Below are positions 10,108 through 18,143 of a stretch of 64,000 nt of DNA, piece by piece. The stretch comes from Streptomyces sp. WZ.A104 (GTDB lineage: Bacteria > Actinomycetota > Actinomycetes > Streptomycetales > Streptomycetaceae): positions 1 to 64,000 of the forward strand of contig NZ_NWVL01000033.1 of the NCBI RefSeq assembly GCF_002382885.1, written 5' to 3'. Each line of letters starts with the position of its first letter. Within the stretch, counting starts at the first letter, position 1. Position numbers and translations under genes: made by a program. A model generated the notes under the pieces. The model searched no databases. It was not told the DNA's origin and was given only the letters and a program-made list of their open reading frames with translations.

Positions 10108-11627
10108 GGCGTCGGGCTCCCTTCCATCACGAGGTCGAGTACGCGGTGCTCGTCGAGCTCCCGGGCGGGGGCGGTGTGGACCACCTGGCCCTCCCGGAGC
10201 ACCAGCACCCGGTCGGCGAGGCCCAGCACTTCGGGCACTTCGCTGGAGACGAGCAGGACGGCGAGGCCTTCGTCGGCCAGCCGGCGGATCACGGCGTAGA
10301 GCTCGGCGCGGGCGCCGACGTCGACGCCACGGGTCGGTTCGTCGAGCAGGAGGACCCGGCAGCCCCGGAGCAGCCAGCGGGCCAGGACGGCCTTCTGCTG
10401 GTTGCCGCCGGAGAGGGTCCGGACGGCGGCGTCCGGGTTGTCGGGCCGGAGCGAGAGTTCCCGGGTGGCCTGCCGGGCCGCCTTCCGTTCACCGCCCCGG
10501 TCGATCCAGCCGAGCCGGGCGAAGCGGGAGAGGGAGGAGACGGAGACGTTACGGGTGACCGATTCGGTGAGCAGCAGGGCCTGCGCCTTGCGTTCCTCGG
10601 GGGCGAGCCCGACGCCCGCGGCTACGGCGGCGCGGACGCTGCCAGGGCGGAGCTCCTTGCCCGCGACGGTGACGGTCCCGGTGGTCGCCCGGCGGGCGCC
10701 GTAGATCGTCTCCAGGATCTCGGAGCGCCCCGAGCCGACGAGTCCGGCAAGGCCGACGATCTCACCCGGCCGCAGCTCCAGGTCGACAGGGGCGAACTCC
10801 CCTTCACGGGAAAGGCCTTGGACCAGCAGTACGGGCTCCACTGGGGTGCCGGCGGGCTCCTCGGGGCGCGGCGGGAAGACGTACGCGACGTCCCGGCCGG
10901 TCATCATGGCAACGATGTCGCGTGTGGGTGTGTCAGCGGCGGGCAGCCCGACGGCGACGGCCCGGCCGTCCTTGAGGACGGTGACCCGGTTGCCGATGCG
11001 GCGGATCTCCTCCAGCCGGTGCGAGATGTAGACGACGGCAACCCCGTCGGCGGTGAGGTCGTCGACGATCCGGAACAGGTTGTCGACCTCGTCGGGGTCG
11101 AGGGCGGCTGAGGGCTCGTCCATGACGATGAGCCGTACGTCGTGGGAGAGCGCCCGCGCCATGGAGACGATCTGCTGCTGGGCGGCCGAGAGGTCCCCGA
11201 CCGGCCGGGCGGGGTCGATCTCCGGGTGGCCGAGGCGGGCGAGCAGCGCCCTCGCGGCCGAACGCCCCTCCCCCGTACGGACGATGAAGCCCGCACTGGT
11301 CGGTTCGTGGCCGAGGAAGACGTTCTCGGCCACCGACAGCCCTTCGACGAGGTCGAGTTCCTGGTAGATGGTGGCGATACCCAGCCGCATGGCGGCGATC
11401 GGCGACTTGAGCTGGACGGGGTCGCCGCGCCAGGTGATCTCTCCGCCGTCGGGCTGGTGGGCTCCGGCGAGCACCTTGATGAGGGTGGACTTGCCCGCAC
11501 CGTTCTGGCCGAGGAGGCAGTGGACCTCGCCGGCCTGGACCTCCAGGTCGACGCCGTCCAGGGCGCGTACGCCGGGGAAGGACTTGGTGATGCCGGACAT
11601 GGTGAGCAGGGGTGGTTCTGGTGCCAT
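10104..11627 (-). CDS. Sugar ABC transporter ATP-binding protein (RbsA-like, two ABC domains)
   Basis: A 507-residue tandem ATPase energising sugar uptake. The first half has a canonical Walker A (GQNGAGKST, residues 40-48) and Walker B (LIVMDEPSAAL). The second half has the degenerate P-loop typical of the family (GLVGSGRSE) but a full signature LSGGNQQK and Walker B (LLLDEPTRGVD). It starts at ATG 11627 after GAGGGG. It is the first gene of the importer operon, overlaps the permease by 4 bp, and is preceded by a 233-bp gap containing paired direct repeats that may bind the ROK regulator encoded just upstream. Confidence 0.95.
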   Translation of the reverse strand: MAPEPPLLTMSGITKSFPGVRALDGVDLEVQAGEVHCLLGQNGAGKSTLIKVLAGAHQPDGGEITWRGDPVQLKSPIAAMRLGIATIYQELDLVEGLSVAENVFLGHEPTSAGFIVRTGEGRSAARALLARLGHPEIDPARPVGDLSAAQQQIVSMARALSHDVRLIVMDEPSAALDPDEVDNLFRIVDDLTADGVAVVYISHRLEEIRRIGNRVTVLKDGRAVAVGLPAADTPTRDIVAMMTGRDVAYVFPPRPEEPAGTPVEPVLLVQGLSREGEFAPVDLELRPGEIVGLAGLVGSGRSEILETIYGARRATTGTVTVAGKELRPGSVRAAVAAGVGLAPEERKAQALLLTESVTRNVSVSSLSRFARLGWIDRGGERKAARQATRELSLRPDNPDAAVRTLSGGNQQKAVLARWLLRGCRVLLLDEPTRGVDVGARAELYAVIRRLADEGLAVLLVSSEVPEVLGLADRVLVLREGQVVHTAPARELDEHRVLDLVMEGSPTP

Positions 11628-11772
11628 GACGAATCCCCTCGGCGAATGGGGTCTCCCCTGCTCGGACGGGCCGAGGGAGCGGGGAGGGCCGGTGAGCGGA
11701 CAGGGCGCAGGGCTGGAGGTGCCGTGGAGCCGGCGGCACCGCGAACGGCTGCCGACTGGTACCCGAGGAGCT

Positions 11773-11816
11773 GAGTACTTGATGCGTAGGGACGAATGCC
11801 TGACGAGTACCTGATG
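11773..11816. promoter_or_regulatory. Paired direct repeats upstream of the ABC importer operon
   Basis: GAGTACTTGATG (11773-11784) and GAGTACCTGATG (11805-11816) match at 11 of 12 positions and are 32 bp apart, about three helical turns, in the gap between the ROK gene and the importer operon. The spacing would place two bound proteins on one DNA face. A role as an operator is inferred. Confidence 0.45.
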
Positions 11817-11860
11817 AAGACCTGGCGAGTGACGGAACGGTGGTGCGTACGGCCCCTGGG

Positions 11861-13051
11861 TCAGGCCGGTGAGAAGAGGTGGTCGCTGATGAGCCGGGCC
11901 GCGCCGGTCACTCCGGCGGCGGGCCCCAACTCGCCCAGCACGATGGGGAGATTGCCGGTGGCCAGGGGCAGGGACTGCTTGTAGACCTGGGTGCGGACAC
12001 TGGCGAGGAGGTTGTGACCGAGGCCGGTGACCCCGCCGCCGATCACCACCAGACCGGGATTGAAGAAGCTGACGAGACCGGCGATGACCTGGCCGACCCG
12101 GTTGCCGCCTTCGCGGATCAGGTCGAGGGAGGCCGCGTCCCCGGCCGCCGCGGCGGCGGCCACATCGGCGGCGGTGAGGCGGCCCGCCGCCGCCAGCCGG
12201 ACGGCGAGCTCGGGCGACCGCCCCTCCCGGGCCGCGTCCTCCGCGTCCCGGGCGAGGGCCGCACCGCTGAAGTGGGCTTCCAGGCAGCCCCGGTTGCCGC
12301 AGGCGCAGGCCCGGCCATCCGGTGTCACCTGGATGTGCCCGATGTCGCCCGCGCTGCCCGTCGTACCGCGGTACACCTCGCCGCCGACGACGATGCCGCA
12401 GCCGATGCCCGTGCCGATCTTGACGCAGAGGAAGTCGGCCACGGAGCGGGCGACGCCCGCGTGCTGCTCCCCCATCGCCATGAGGTTCACGTCGTTGTCG
12501 ACCATGACGGGGCAGCCCAGCTCCTGGCTGAGCGCCTCGCGGACCGGGAAGCCGTCCCAGCCGGGCATGATCGGCGGTGCGACCGGCACACCTTCGGGGA
12601 AGCGCACGGGGCCGGGGACTCCGATGCCCGCGCCGTCGAAGCCGTCGGCGAGCCCGGAGGCCCGCAGTTTGGCGGCCATCGACAGCACCTGCTCGAAGAC
12701 GGCGACAGGCCCCTCGCGCACGTCCATCGGATGGTTGAGGTGTCCCAGCACCTCCAGCTCCGCGTTGGTGACGGCCACATCGACCGAGGTCGCGCCGATG
12801 TCGACCCCGAGGAAACGCAGTTCGGGAGCGAGGCGGACGTTGTGCGAGCGGCGTCCGCCACGGGATGCGGCGAGTCCGTCGGCCACCACCAGGCCGGTCT
12901 CCAGCAGCCGGTCCACCTCGACGGCGAGCTTCGAGCGCGAGAGGTCGACCTGATCACCCAGCTGGGCACGGGAGTTGGGGCCCCCGTCGCGCAGCAGCCG
13001 GAGCAGCCGCGCCTGATGCGCGTTCGCGGGCCGTGCCGTCATACGTCTCAC
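11861..13051 (-). CDS. ROK family transcriptional regulator
   Basis: A 396-residue repressor of the ROK (NagC/Mlc/XylR) type. An N-terminal winged helix (about residues 10-70, SRAQLGDQVDLSRSKL) is followed by a sugar-kinase-like fold with DIGATS (phosphate-1) and the zinc signature GHIQV...CACGNRGCLE. It reads GTG 13051 closely after GGGAGGG; ATG 13042 is the alternative start, three codons in. It precedes the sugar ABC operon in the same direction and is the obvious candidate for its sugar-responsive control. The kinase-like domain probably senses the ligand; whether it also phosphorylates cannot be told. Confidence 0.92.
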   Translation of the reverse strand: MRRMTARPANAHQARLLRLLRDGGPNSRAQLGDQVDLSRSKLAVEVDRLLETGLVVADGLAASRGGRRSHNVRLAPELRFLGVDIGATSVDVAVTNAELEVLGHLNHPMDVREGPVAVFEQVLSMAAKLRASGLADGFDGAGIGVPGPVRFPEGVPVAPPIMPGWDGFPVREALSQELGCPVMVDNDVNLMAMGEQHAGVARSVADFLCVKIGTGIGCGIVVGGEVYRGTTGSAGDIGHIQVTPDGRACACGNRGCLEAHFSGAALARDAEDAAREGRSPELAVRLAAAGRLTAADVAAAAAAGDAASLDLIREGGNRVGQVIAGLVSFFNPGLVVIGGGVTGLGHNLLASVRTQVYKQSLPLATGNLPIVLGELGPAAGVTGAARLISDHLFSPA

Positions 13052-13184
13052 GCGTCCCTCCCCGCCACATCGGCCAGTCCGTCGGGCTTTCGAGGGGAAC
13101 GTAGCAGCGCTTTCCCGGGGTGGGAAGAAGTTGCGCAGGAATCAGCCCCGACTTTCTCCACACCCAGGACAAAGGTGCTCCGGG

Positions 13185-13220
13185 GTGACGCGGGGAGTGA
13201 CGCGGGGAGTGACGCGGGCA
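13185..13220. repeat. 12-bp tandem repeat, three copies
   Basis: GTGACGCGGGGA occurs three times head to tail (last copy with one mismatch), just 3' of the ketoacyl-ACP synthase gene. No function is apparent. Confidence 0.85.
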
Positions 13221-13224
13221 GCGC

Positions 13225-14184
13225 TCAGGGGCAGCGGATGACCTGTCCCGCGTACGAGAGGTTGCCGCCGAAGCCGAAGAGCAGGACGGGCGCGCCGGAG
13301 GCGACCTCGCCGCGCTCGACCAGCTTGGAGAGCGCCATCGGGATGGACGCGGCGGAGGTGTTGCCGGAGTCCACGACGTCCCGGGCGATGACCGCGTTGA
13401 CCGCGCCGATCCTCCGGGCGACCGGCTCGATGATCCGCAGATTGGCCTGGTGCAGGACGACGGCTGCCAGATCCTCCGGTGCGATGCCCGCCTTCTCGCA
13501 GACCTGCCGGGCGATCGGGGGCAGCTGGGTGGTGGCCCAGCGGTAGACGGACTGGCCCTCCTGCGCGAAGCGCGGCGGCGTCCCCTCGATCCGTACGGCG
13601 TTGCCCATCTCCGGCACCGATCCCCACAGCACCGGCCCGATCCCGGGGCCGTCCGGGGTGTCGGGGGCGCCCGGGTCGGCGGTGACGACCGCGGCGCCCG
13701 CTCCGTCGCCGAGCAGGACGCACGTGGAGCGGTCGGTCCAGTCCGCGATGTCGCCCATCTTGTCGGCACCGATGACCAGCGCCCGGGTGGCCGCACCGGC
13801 CCGGATCGTGTGGTCGGCGGTGGCCAGGGCGTGGGTGAACCCGGAGCACACCACGTTGATGTCCATCACGGCGGGCGAGCCCATGCCGAGCCGTGCGGCG
13901 ACCCGCGCCGACATGCTCGGGGACCGGTCGATGGCGGTGGATGTGGCGACGAGGACCAGATCGATGTCCGAGGGCTGCAGACCGGCGGCGGCCAGCGCCT
14001 TGGCTCCCGCGTGCGCCGCCAGTTCGTCCACCGGCTCGTCGGGGCCTCCCACGTGCCGGGTCTTGATGCCGACCCGGCTCGTGATCCACTCGTCGCTCGT
14101 GTCGACCATCGCCGCCAGGTCGTCGTTGGTGAGCACCTTGGCTGGCTGATAGTGGCCGAGCGCCACGACACGTGAGCCGGTCAT
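13225..14184 (-). CDS. Beta-ketoacyl-ACP synthase III (KASIII/FabH-like)
   Basis: A 319-residue thiolase-fold enzyme that condenses an acyl-CoA starter with malonyl-ACP. The catalytic triad is complete: Cys113 in VVCSGF, His245 in LHQANLRI and Asn275 in DSGNTSAAS. The N-terminal DEWITSRVGIKTRH is the usual FabH CoA-binding region. It starts at ATG 14184 after GAGGGGAACC. No acyl carrier protein, malonyltransferase or other fatty-acid gene is nearby, and the flanking genes (ROK regulator, fdhD) are unrelated, so this is probably a stand-alone secondary FabH. Its starter preference cannot be judged. Confidence 0.92.
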   Translation of the reverse strand: MTGSRVVALGHYQPAKVLTNDDLAAMVDTSDEWITSRVGIKTRHVGGPDEPVDELAAHAGAKALAAAGLQPSDIDLVLVATSTAIDRSPSMSARVAARLGMGSPAVMDINVVCSGFTHALATADHTIRAGAATRALVIGADKMGDIADWTDRSTCVLLGDGAGAAVVTADPGAPDTPDGPGIGPVLWGSVPEMGNAVRIEGTPPRFAQEGQSVYRWATTQLPPIARQVCEKAGIAPEDLAAVVLHQANLRIIEPVARRIGAVNAVIARDVVDSGNTSAASIPMALSKLVERGEVASGAPVLLFGFGGNLSYAGQVIRCP

Positions 14185-14427
14185 ACAGGGTTCCCCTCGG
14201 GACGTAGGGCAGGAACCATCCAGTCTTGGTCGCTACCGCCCGGTACGGGGGCACGTGATCCCACAGGAATCCGGGCCGGACGTTGGAGCGTTGACAACTG
14301 CCTGGTCAGCGTGCTGTGTGGGCGACTGCGACAGGCCGGTCGGTGTGTCGGACAATGGCGGGGTCAGGTTCCGGCTCCCGCACTCGGCACGGGGCCTCCG
14401 CGCACGGACAGGATCGGATTCAACTCT

Positions 14428-15276
14428 ATGGGACGGGTCACCGAACGCCGCCGCACCCTCCGTATCCGGGACGGCGCCGTCTCCGCCCGCGCCGACACCC
14501 TCGTGGCGGAAGAGCCCCTGGAGATCCGGCTGAACGGCAGACCCCTGGCCATCACCATGCGGACGCCCGGCGACGACTTCGCGCTGGCCGTGGGGTTCCT
14601 GGTCAGCGAGGGGGTGGTCGCCGAGGGGGACGAGGTGCAGTCGGTCGTCTACTGCGCCGGGGCCACGGCGGACGGCGTGAACACGTACAACGTGGTGGAC
14701 GTGAGGCTCGCGCCGGGCGTCGTGGTGCCCGACATCACGCTGGAACGGAACGTATACACCACGTCCTCGTGCGGCCTGTGCGGCAAGGCGAGCCTCGACG
14801 CGGTACGCACCACGACCCGCCACCCGGTCGCCGACGCTCCCCCGGTCCGCCTCTCTCCCGAGCTGCTGTCGGCTCTCCCGGACCGGCTGCGGGCCGCGCA
14901 GAAGGTGTTCGACCGGACCGGCGGGCTGCACGCGGCCGCCCTCTTCTCCGAGGAGGGCGAGCTGCTGGACGTACGGGAGGACGTCGGCCGGCACAACGCG
15001 GTCGACAAGCTGGTGGGCCGGGCGCTGACGGACTCCCGGCTGCCGCTGTCGCGCGCGGTGCTGCTGGTGTCCGGGCGGGCCTCGTTCGAGCTGGCGCAGA
15101 AGGCCGTGATGGCGGGCATCCCGGTCCTGGCGGCGGTCTCGGCGCCGTCGTCCCTGGCGGTGGACCTGGCGGCGGAGAGCGGCCTGACGCTGGTCGGCTT
15201 CCTGCGGGGGGCGTCGATGAACGTGTACGCGGGTGAGCACCGGATCGCGCTGGAGGCGGGGGCCCGGCAGGGGTGA
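14428..15276 (+). CDS. fdhD: Formate dehydrogenase accessory sulfurtransferase FdhD
   Basis: A 282-residue protein that passes sulfur from a cysteine desulfurase to the molybdenum cofactor of formate dehydrogenase. The catalytic cysteines Cys115 and Cys118 lie in SSCGLCGK. Conserved DVGRHNAVDK and GGLHAA motifs follow. ATG 14428 is preferred although its ribosome site is weak; the frame is open further upstream without a better start. It is divergent from the KASIII gene across a 243-bp gap that holds a consensus -35 hexamer TTGACA at 14291-14296 but no good -10. Its last codons run into a 23-bp tandem repeat. No formate dehydrogenase gene lies in the window. Confidence 0.95.
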   Translation: MGRVTERRRTLRIRDGAVSARADTLVAEEPLEIRLNGRPLAITMRTPGDDFALAVGFLVSEGVVAEGDEVQSVVYCAGATADGVNTYNVVDVRLAPGVVVPDITLERNVYTTSSCGLCGKASLDAVRTTTRHPVADAPPVRLSPELLSALPDRLRAAQKVFDRTGGLHAAALFSEEGELLDVREDVGRHNAVDKLVGRALTDSRLPLSRAVLLVSGRASFELAQKAVMAGIPVLAAVSAPSSLAVDLAAESGLTLVGFLRGASMNVYAGEHRIALEAGARQG

Positions 15277-15403
15277 CGGCTCGGGCCCGGCAGGGGTGAC
15301 GGCTCGGGCCCGGCAGGGGTGACGGCTCGGGCCCGGCAGGGGTGACGGCTCGGGCCCGGCAGGGGTGAGGGAGGGCTCGCGCCCGGCAAGGGTGACGGCT
15401 CGG
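15262..15403. repeat. 23-bp tandem repeat (minisatellite), six copies
   Basis: Units start at 15262, 15285, 15308, 15331, 15354 and 15381. Each begins GCCCGGCAG and contains GGGTGACGGCTCGG. The first four are essentially perfect, the fifth has a 4-bp insertion and the sixth one change. The first copy encodes the last residues and stop of FdhD, so the array probably grew from the gene end. Confidence 0.95.
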
Positions 15404-15433
15404 CGGCCCCCACGGCATGCCGGAACCCGTGGT

Positions 15434-15643
15434 TCACTCCCCCGAGAACGACAGCCCCTCGGCGGCCAGCGCCTCGCGCAGCACCCGGATCGCCTTCGGG
15501 CCGACCCCGTGCAGCGCCAGCACCTCGGCGGCCGTCAGGGCGGTGAGCTGGGTGAGCCGGGTGCGGCCCGCCGCGCGCAGGGCGCCGCGGGCCGGGTTGC
15601 CCGCGGCGTGCGGGAAGTCGTCGGCATCAGGCCGGCCGGGCAT
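15434..15643 (-). CDS. Small helix-hairpin-helix protein
   Basis: A 69-residue protein starting at ATG 15643, well placed after GGAGGACC. The C-terminal half (LTALTAAEVLALHGVGPKAI) is a helix-hairpin-helix similar to the C-terminal domain of the RNA polymerase alpha subunit and to other non-specific DNA-binding modules. The GVGPK hairpin is intact. The first 25 residues are probably unstructured. It lies between the FdhD repeat array and the symporter gene and has no clear partner. DNA binding is inferred from the motif only. Confidence 0.8.
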   Translation of the reverse strand: MPGRPDADDFPHAAGNPARGALRAAGRTRLTQLTALTAAEVLALHGVGPKAIRVLREALAAEGLSFSGE

Positions 15644-15673
15644 GGCGGTCCTCCGTGTCGGCGGTGATCGGCG

Positions 15674-16723
15674 CTACCGGATCACCGTAACCGCGGGGTC
15701 CGACAACGGCCCGGCGACGGAGTCCCCGGCGGCCGCCGGGTCCTGCGCCTCAAGGTCGCGGGAGCGGCGTTTGGCGATCACCGCGCAGACCATCAGCTGC
15801 ATCTGGTGGAAGAGCATCAGCGGCAGCACTGCCAGGCTCGCGTGCGCCCCGAACAGCACGCTCGCCATCGGCAGCCCGGCCGCCAGGCTCTTCTTCGACC
15901 CGGCGAACTGAATCGCGATCCGGTCCTCCCGGCCGAACCCGAGCCACCGCGCCCCGGACCAGGTCAGCGCGAGCATCAGCGCGAGCAGCACCGCCTCGGC
16001 GCCGAGCAGGGCGGCGAGGCGGGCCGGGGTGACCTGGTGCCAGACGCCGGCCACCATCCCCTCGCTGAACGCGGTGTAGACGACGAGCAGGATCGAGCCG
16101 CGGTCCACCAGGCCGAGAACCTTCTTGTGCCGGACGAGGTACCCGCCGATCCAGCGGCGCAGCAGCTGTCCGGCGAGGAACGGGACGAACAGCTGGAGCA
16201 CGATCTTCAGCAGGGAGTCCGCCGAGAACCCGCCGGCGGCCGAGCCGAGCAGCAGGGCGGCCAGCAGCGGGGTCACGAGAATCCCGGCGAGGCTGGAGAA
16301 GGACCCGGCACAGATCGCGGCGGGCACGTTGCCCCGGGCGATCGAGGTGAAGGCGATCGAGGACTGGATCGTGGAGGGCACCAGGCACAGGAAGAGGAAG
16401 CCCGCCTGGAGCTCCGGCGTCAGCACATACGGCACCAGCCCCTTGCTCGCCAGCCCCAGCAGCGGGAAAGCGACGAACGTGCAGGCCAGGACCGTGAGGT
16501 GGAGCCGCCAGTGCTTCAGCCCGGCGAGCGCCTCAGCCGTCGAGAGCCGCGCCCCGTACAGGAGGAACAGCAGGGCGACCGCACCGGTGGAGGCGCCGCC
16601 CGCCACGTCCGCGGCGGTGCCCCGGGCGGGCAGCAGCGCCGCGGACACGACGGTGCCGATCAGCGCCAGGACGTACGCGTCGACGGGCAGCCAGGACGGC
16701 GGCTTCGGAAGGGGGCGGATCAT
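15674..16723 (-). CDS. Bile acid:sodium symporter family protein (SLC10A7/YfeH-like)
   Basis: A 349-residue membrane transporter with about ten hydrophobic segments. WLPVDAYVLALIGTVV opens the first, LLFLLYGARLS is typical of the family, FLCLVPSTIQSSIAF is the conserved signature and FAGSKKSLAAGLP closes the second half. Substrates are organic anions or steroids in characterised relatives; here unknown. Start ATG 16723 is chosen because it lies 11 bases after GGAG and gives a normal family N terminus. The in-frame ATG 16756 lies inside a heptamer repeat without a ribosome site. It is divergently transcribed from a LysR gene, its likely regulator. Confidence 0.88.
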   Translation of the reverse strand: MIRPLPKPPSWLPVDAYVLALIGTVVSAALLPARGTAADVAGGASTGAVALLFLLYGARLSTAEALAGLKHWRLHLTVLACTFVAFPLLGLASKGLVPYVLTPELQAGFLFLCLVPSTIQSSIAFTSIARGNVPAAICAGSFSSLAGILVTPLLAALLLGSAAGGFSADSLLKIVLQLFVPFLAGQLLRRWIGGYLVRHKKVLGLVDRGSILLVVYTAFSEGMVAGVWHQVTPARLAALLGAEAVLLALMLALTWSGARWLGFGREDRIAIQFAGSKKSLAAGLPMASVLFGAHASLAVLPLMLFHQMQLMVCAVIAKRRSRDLEAQDPAAAGDSVAGPLSDPAVTVIR

Positions 16724-16753
16724 GTGCTCGGGTGCTCCACGGGACGGTTCGTT

Positions 16754-16788
16754 CATCGGGCATCGGGCATCGGGCATCGGGCATCGGG
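16754..16788. repeat. Heptanucleotide tandem repeat (CATCGGG x5)
   Basis: Five perfect copies of CATCGGG lie just upstream of the symporter start. If translation began upstream of the repeat, changes in copy number would shift the reading frame. Confidence 0.9.
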
Positions 16789-16802
16789 CATCGGGCCATG
16801 CC

Positions 16803-16935
16803 GGGCCCCGGGAGCCCCGGCCGCACCGGGCTCGGGGAAGCCAGGCCGTACCGGGCAGAGGGGAGCCCAGCCGTACCAGGCTCCGGAATGCCCAGCCGTA
16901 CCAGGCGCGGGACACCCGGCCGTACCGGCACCATC
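16803..16935. repeat. Degenerate ~24-bp repeats in the symporter/LysR divergent region
   Basis: About five imperfect units share a core like GCCGTACCRGGC, separated by variable purine-rich spacers. They fill most of the gap between the heptamer repeat and the LysR promoter. Whether they are regulator sites or a decayed minisatellite is not clear. Confidence 0.6.
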
Positions 16936-16997
16936 CTGCTCCTGGCCAGGCGATCGGGAAACCCGTACACCGCTCTGACTGTCATCACGGTTCTCGA

Positions 16998-17003
16998 TAA
17001 CCT
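16998..17003 (+). promoter_or_regulatory. -10 box TAACCT of a probable leaderless promoter
   Basis: TAACCT ends 6 nt before ATG 17010 and no ribosome-binding site intervenes. The imperfect inverted repeat GTCATC...GATAAC (16981-17001) overlaps it and fits a LysR T-N11-A type site. Confidence 0.5.
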
Positions 17004-17009
17004 GGACTG

Positions 17010-17903
17010 ATGGACGCCTCGTACGACCCCGCTCAGCTGCGTACCTTCCTCGCCGTCGCCCAGACGCTGAGCTTCACCCAGGCCGCCCGCAGGCTCGGGG
17101 TCCGCCAGTCCACGGTGAGCCAGCACGTGCGGCGGTTGGAGGAGGCGGCGGGACGGCAGCTGTTCGCGCGCGACACCCACCGGGTCGATCGGACCGAGGA
17201 CGGCGAGGCGATGCTCGGCTTCGCCCGGACGATCCTCGCGGCGCACGAGCGGGCCGCCGCGTTCTTCGCGGGCACCCGGCTGCGCGGGCGGCTGCGCTTC
17301 GGGGCCTCCGAGGACTTCGTACTGACGCGGCTCCCGGAGATCCTGGAGGCCTTCCGCCGCGAGCATCCGGACGTCGAGCTCCAGCTCACGGTGGAGCTGT
17401 CGGGGACCCTGCACCGGCAGCTCGCGGCGGGCCGCCTGGATCTCGTCCTGGCCAAGCGCCGCACCGACGACACGCACGGCGAGCTGGTGTGGCGGGACGC
17501 CCTGGACTGGATCGGCGCGCCGAGCCTGCGGCTCGATCCGGAGCGCCCCGTGCCGCTGGTCGTCTTCCCGCCGCCGGGGCTCACCCGGGCCCGCGCCCTG
17601 GAGGTGCTGGAGGAGCACGGGCGGGCCTGGCGGATCGCGGTCACGAGTACGAGCCTGAGCGGTCTTGTGGCGGCGGCGCGGGCGGGCCTGGGTGTGATGG
17701 CGCACTCCCGGGGGCTGATTCCGCCCGGTCTGGTGCCGGTTCCGGCCAGGGCGGGGCTGCCCGAGCTGGGCGGTGTCGACTTCGTACTGCTGCACGGGAA
17801 TGGCGGGGGTCCGGCGCAGGAGGCGGCCGACGCGCTGGCGGCGGCGATCCTGGCGGGCGGGGACCGGCTGCACCGAGGGGGCGGCGGCCACGACGCCTCG
17901 TAG
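17010..17903 (+). CDS. LysR family transcriptional regulator
   Basis: A 297-residue regulator. The N-terminal winged helix-turn-helix (residues about 8-66: LRTFLAVAQTLSFTQAARRL, then STVSQHVRRLEE) is canonical, and the rest is the two-lobed effector-binding domain beginning near RLRFGASED. It is transcribed away from the SLC10-type symporter gene, the classical LysR arrangement, so it probably controls uptake by that transporter and its own expression. Translation likely begins at the 5' end of the message because the -10 box lies only 6 nt upstream. The effector is unknown. Confidence 0.93.
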   Translation: MDASYDPAQLRTFLAVAQTLSFTQAARRLGVRQSTVSQHVRRLEEAAGRQLFARDTHRVDRTEDGEAMLGFARTILAAHERAAAFFAGTRLRGRLRFGASEDFVLTRLPEILEAFRREHPDVELQLTVELSGTLHRQLAAGRLDLVLAKRRTDDTHGELVWRDALDWIGAPSLRLDPERPVPLVVFPPPGLTRARALEVLEEHGRAWRIAVTSTSLSGLVAAARAGLGVMAHSRGLIPPGLVPVPARAGLPELGGVDFVLLHGNGGGPAQEAADALAAAILAGGDRLHRGGGGHDAS

Positions 17904-18143
17904 TGGGCCGCCTGGCACGGCCGTGACCGCGGCGGGCGGATTCGGTGGAGATTCCGGTGCGAGCCGCTTACTCATCCGGCAGAACCGGGCACTGTGAACG
18001 CCCGACCCTTGCCCATCTGGCCGGATTTCAACGGTTGACGGGACGGATGCACCGGTGCACGGAGCGTGTCGGGACCCCTCCCGCCCGGCCCCCGCTTGGG
18101 GTAGCGTCGCGGCGCTGTGCGGAGCGCCACGAGGAGCAGGTCA

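Noticed and set aside
13225..15276. KASIII gene as the start of a biosynthetic gene cluster
   Set aside because: No carrier protein, other ketosynthase, cyclase or tailoring genes are adjacent; neighbours are a ROK regulator and fdhD.
15262..15403. Possible CRISPR-like array
   Set aside because: The 23-bp units are directly abutting without spacers, and no cas genes are nearby; it is a minisatellite.
16724..16915. Longer symporter with about 64 additional N-terminal residues
   Set aside because: The extension is encoded by the heptamer and 24-bp repeats, has no ribosome site and is Cys/Pro/Arg-rich; family members start close to residue 1 of the chosen start.
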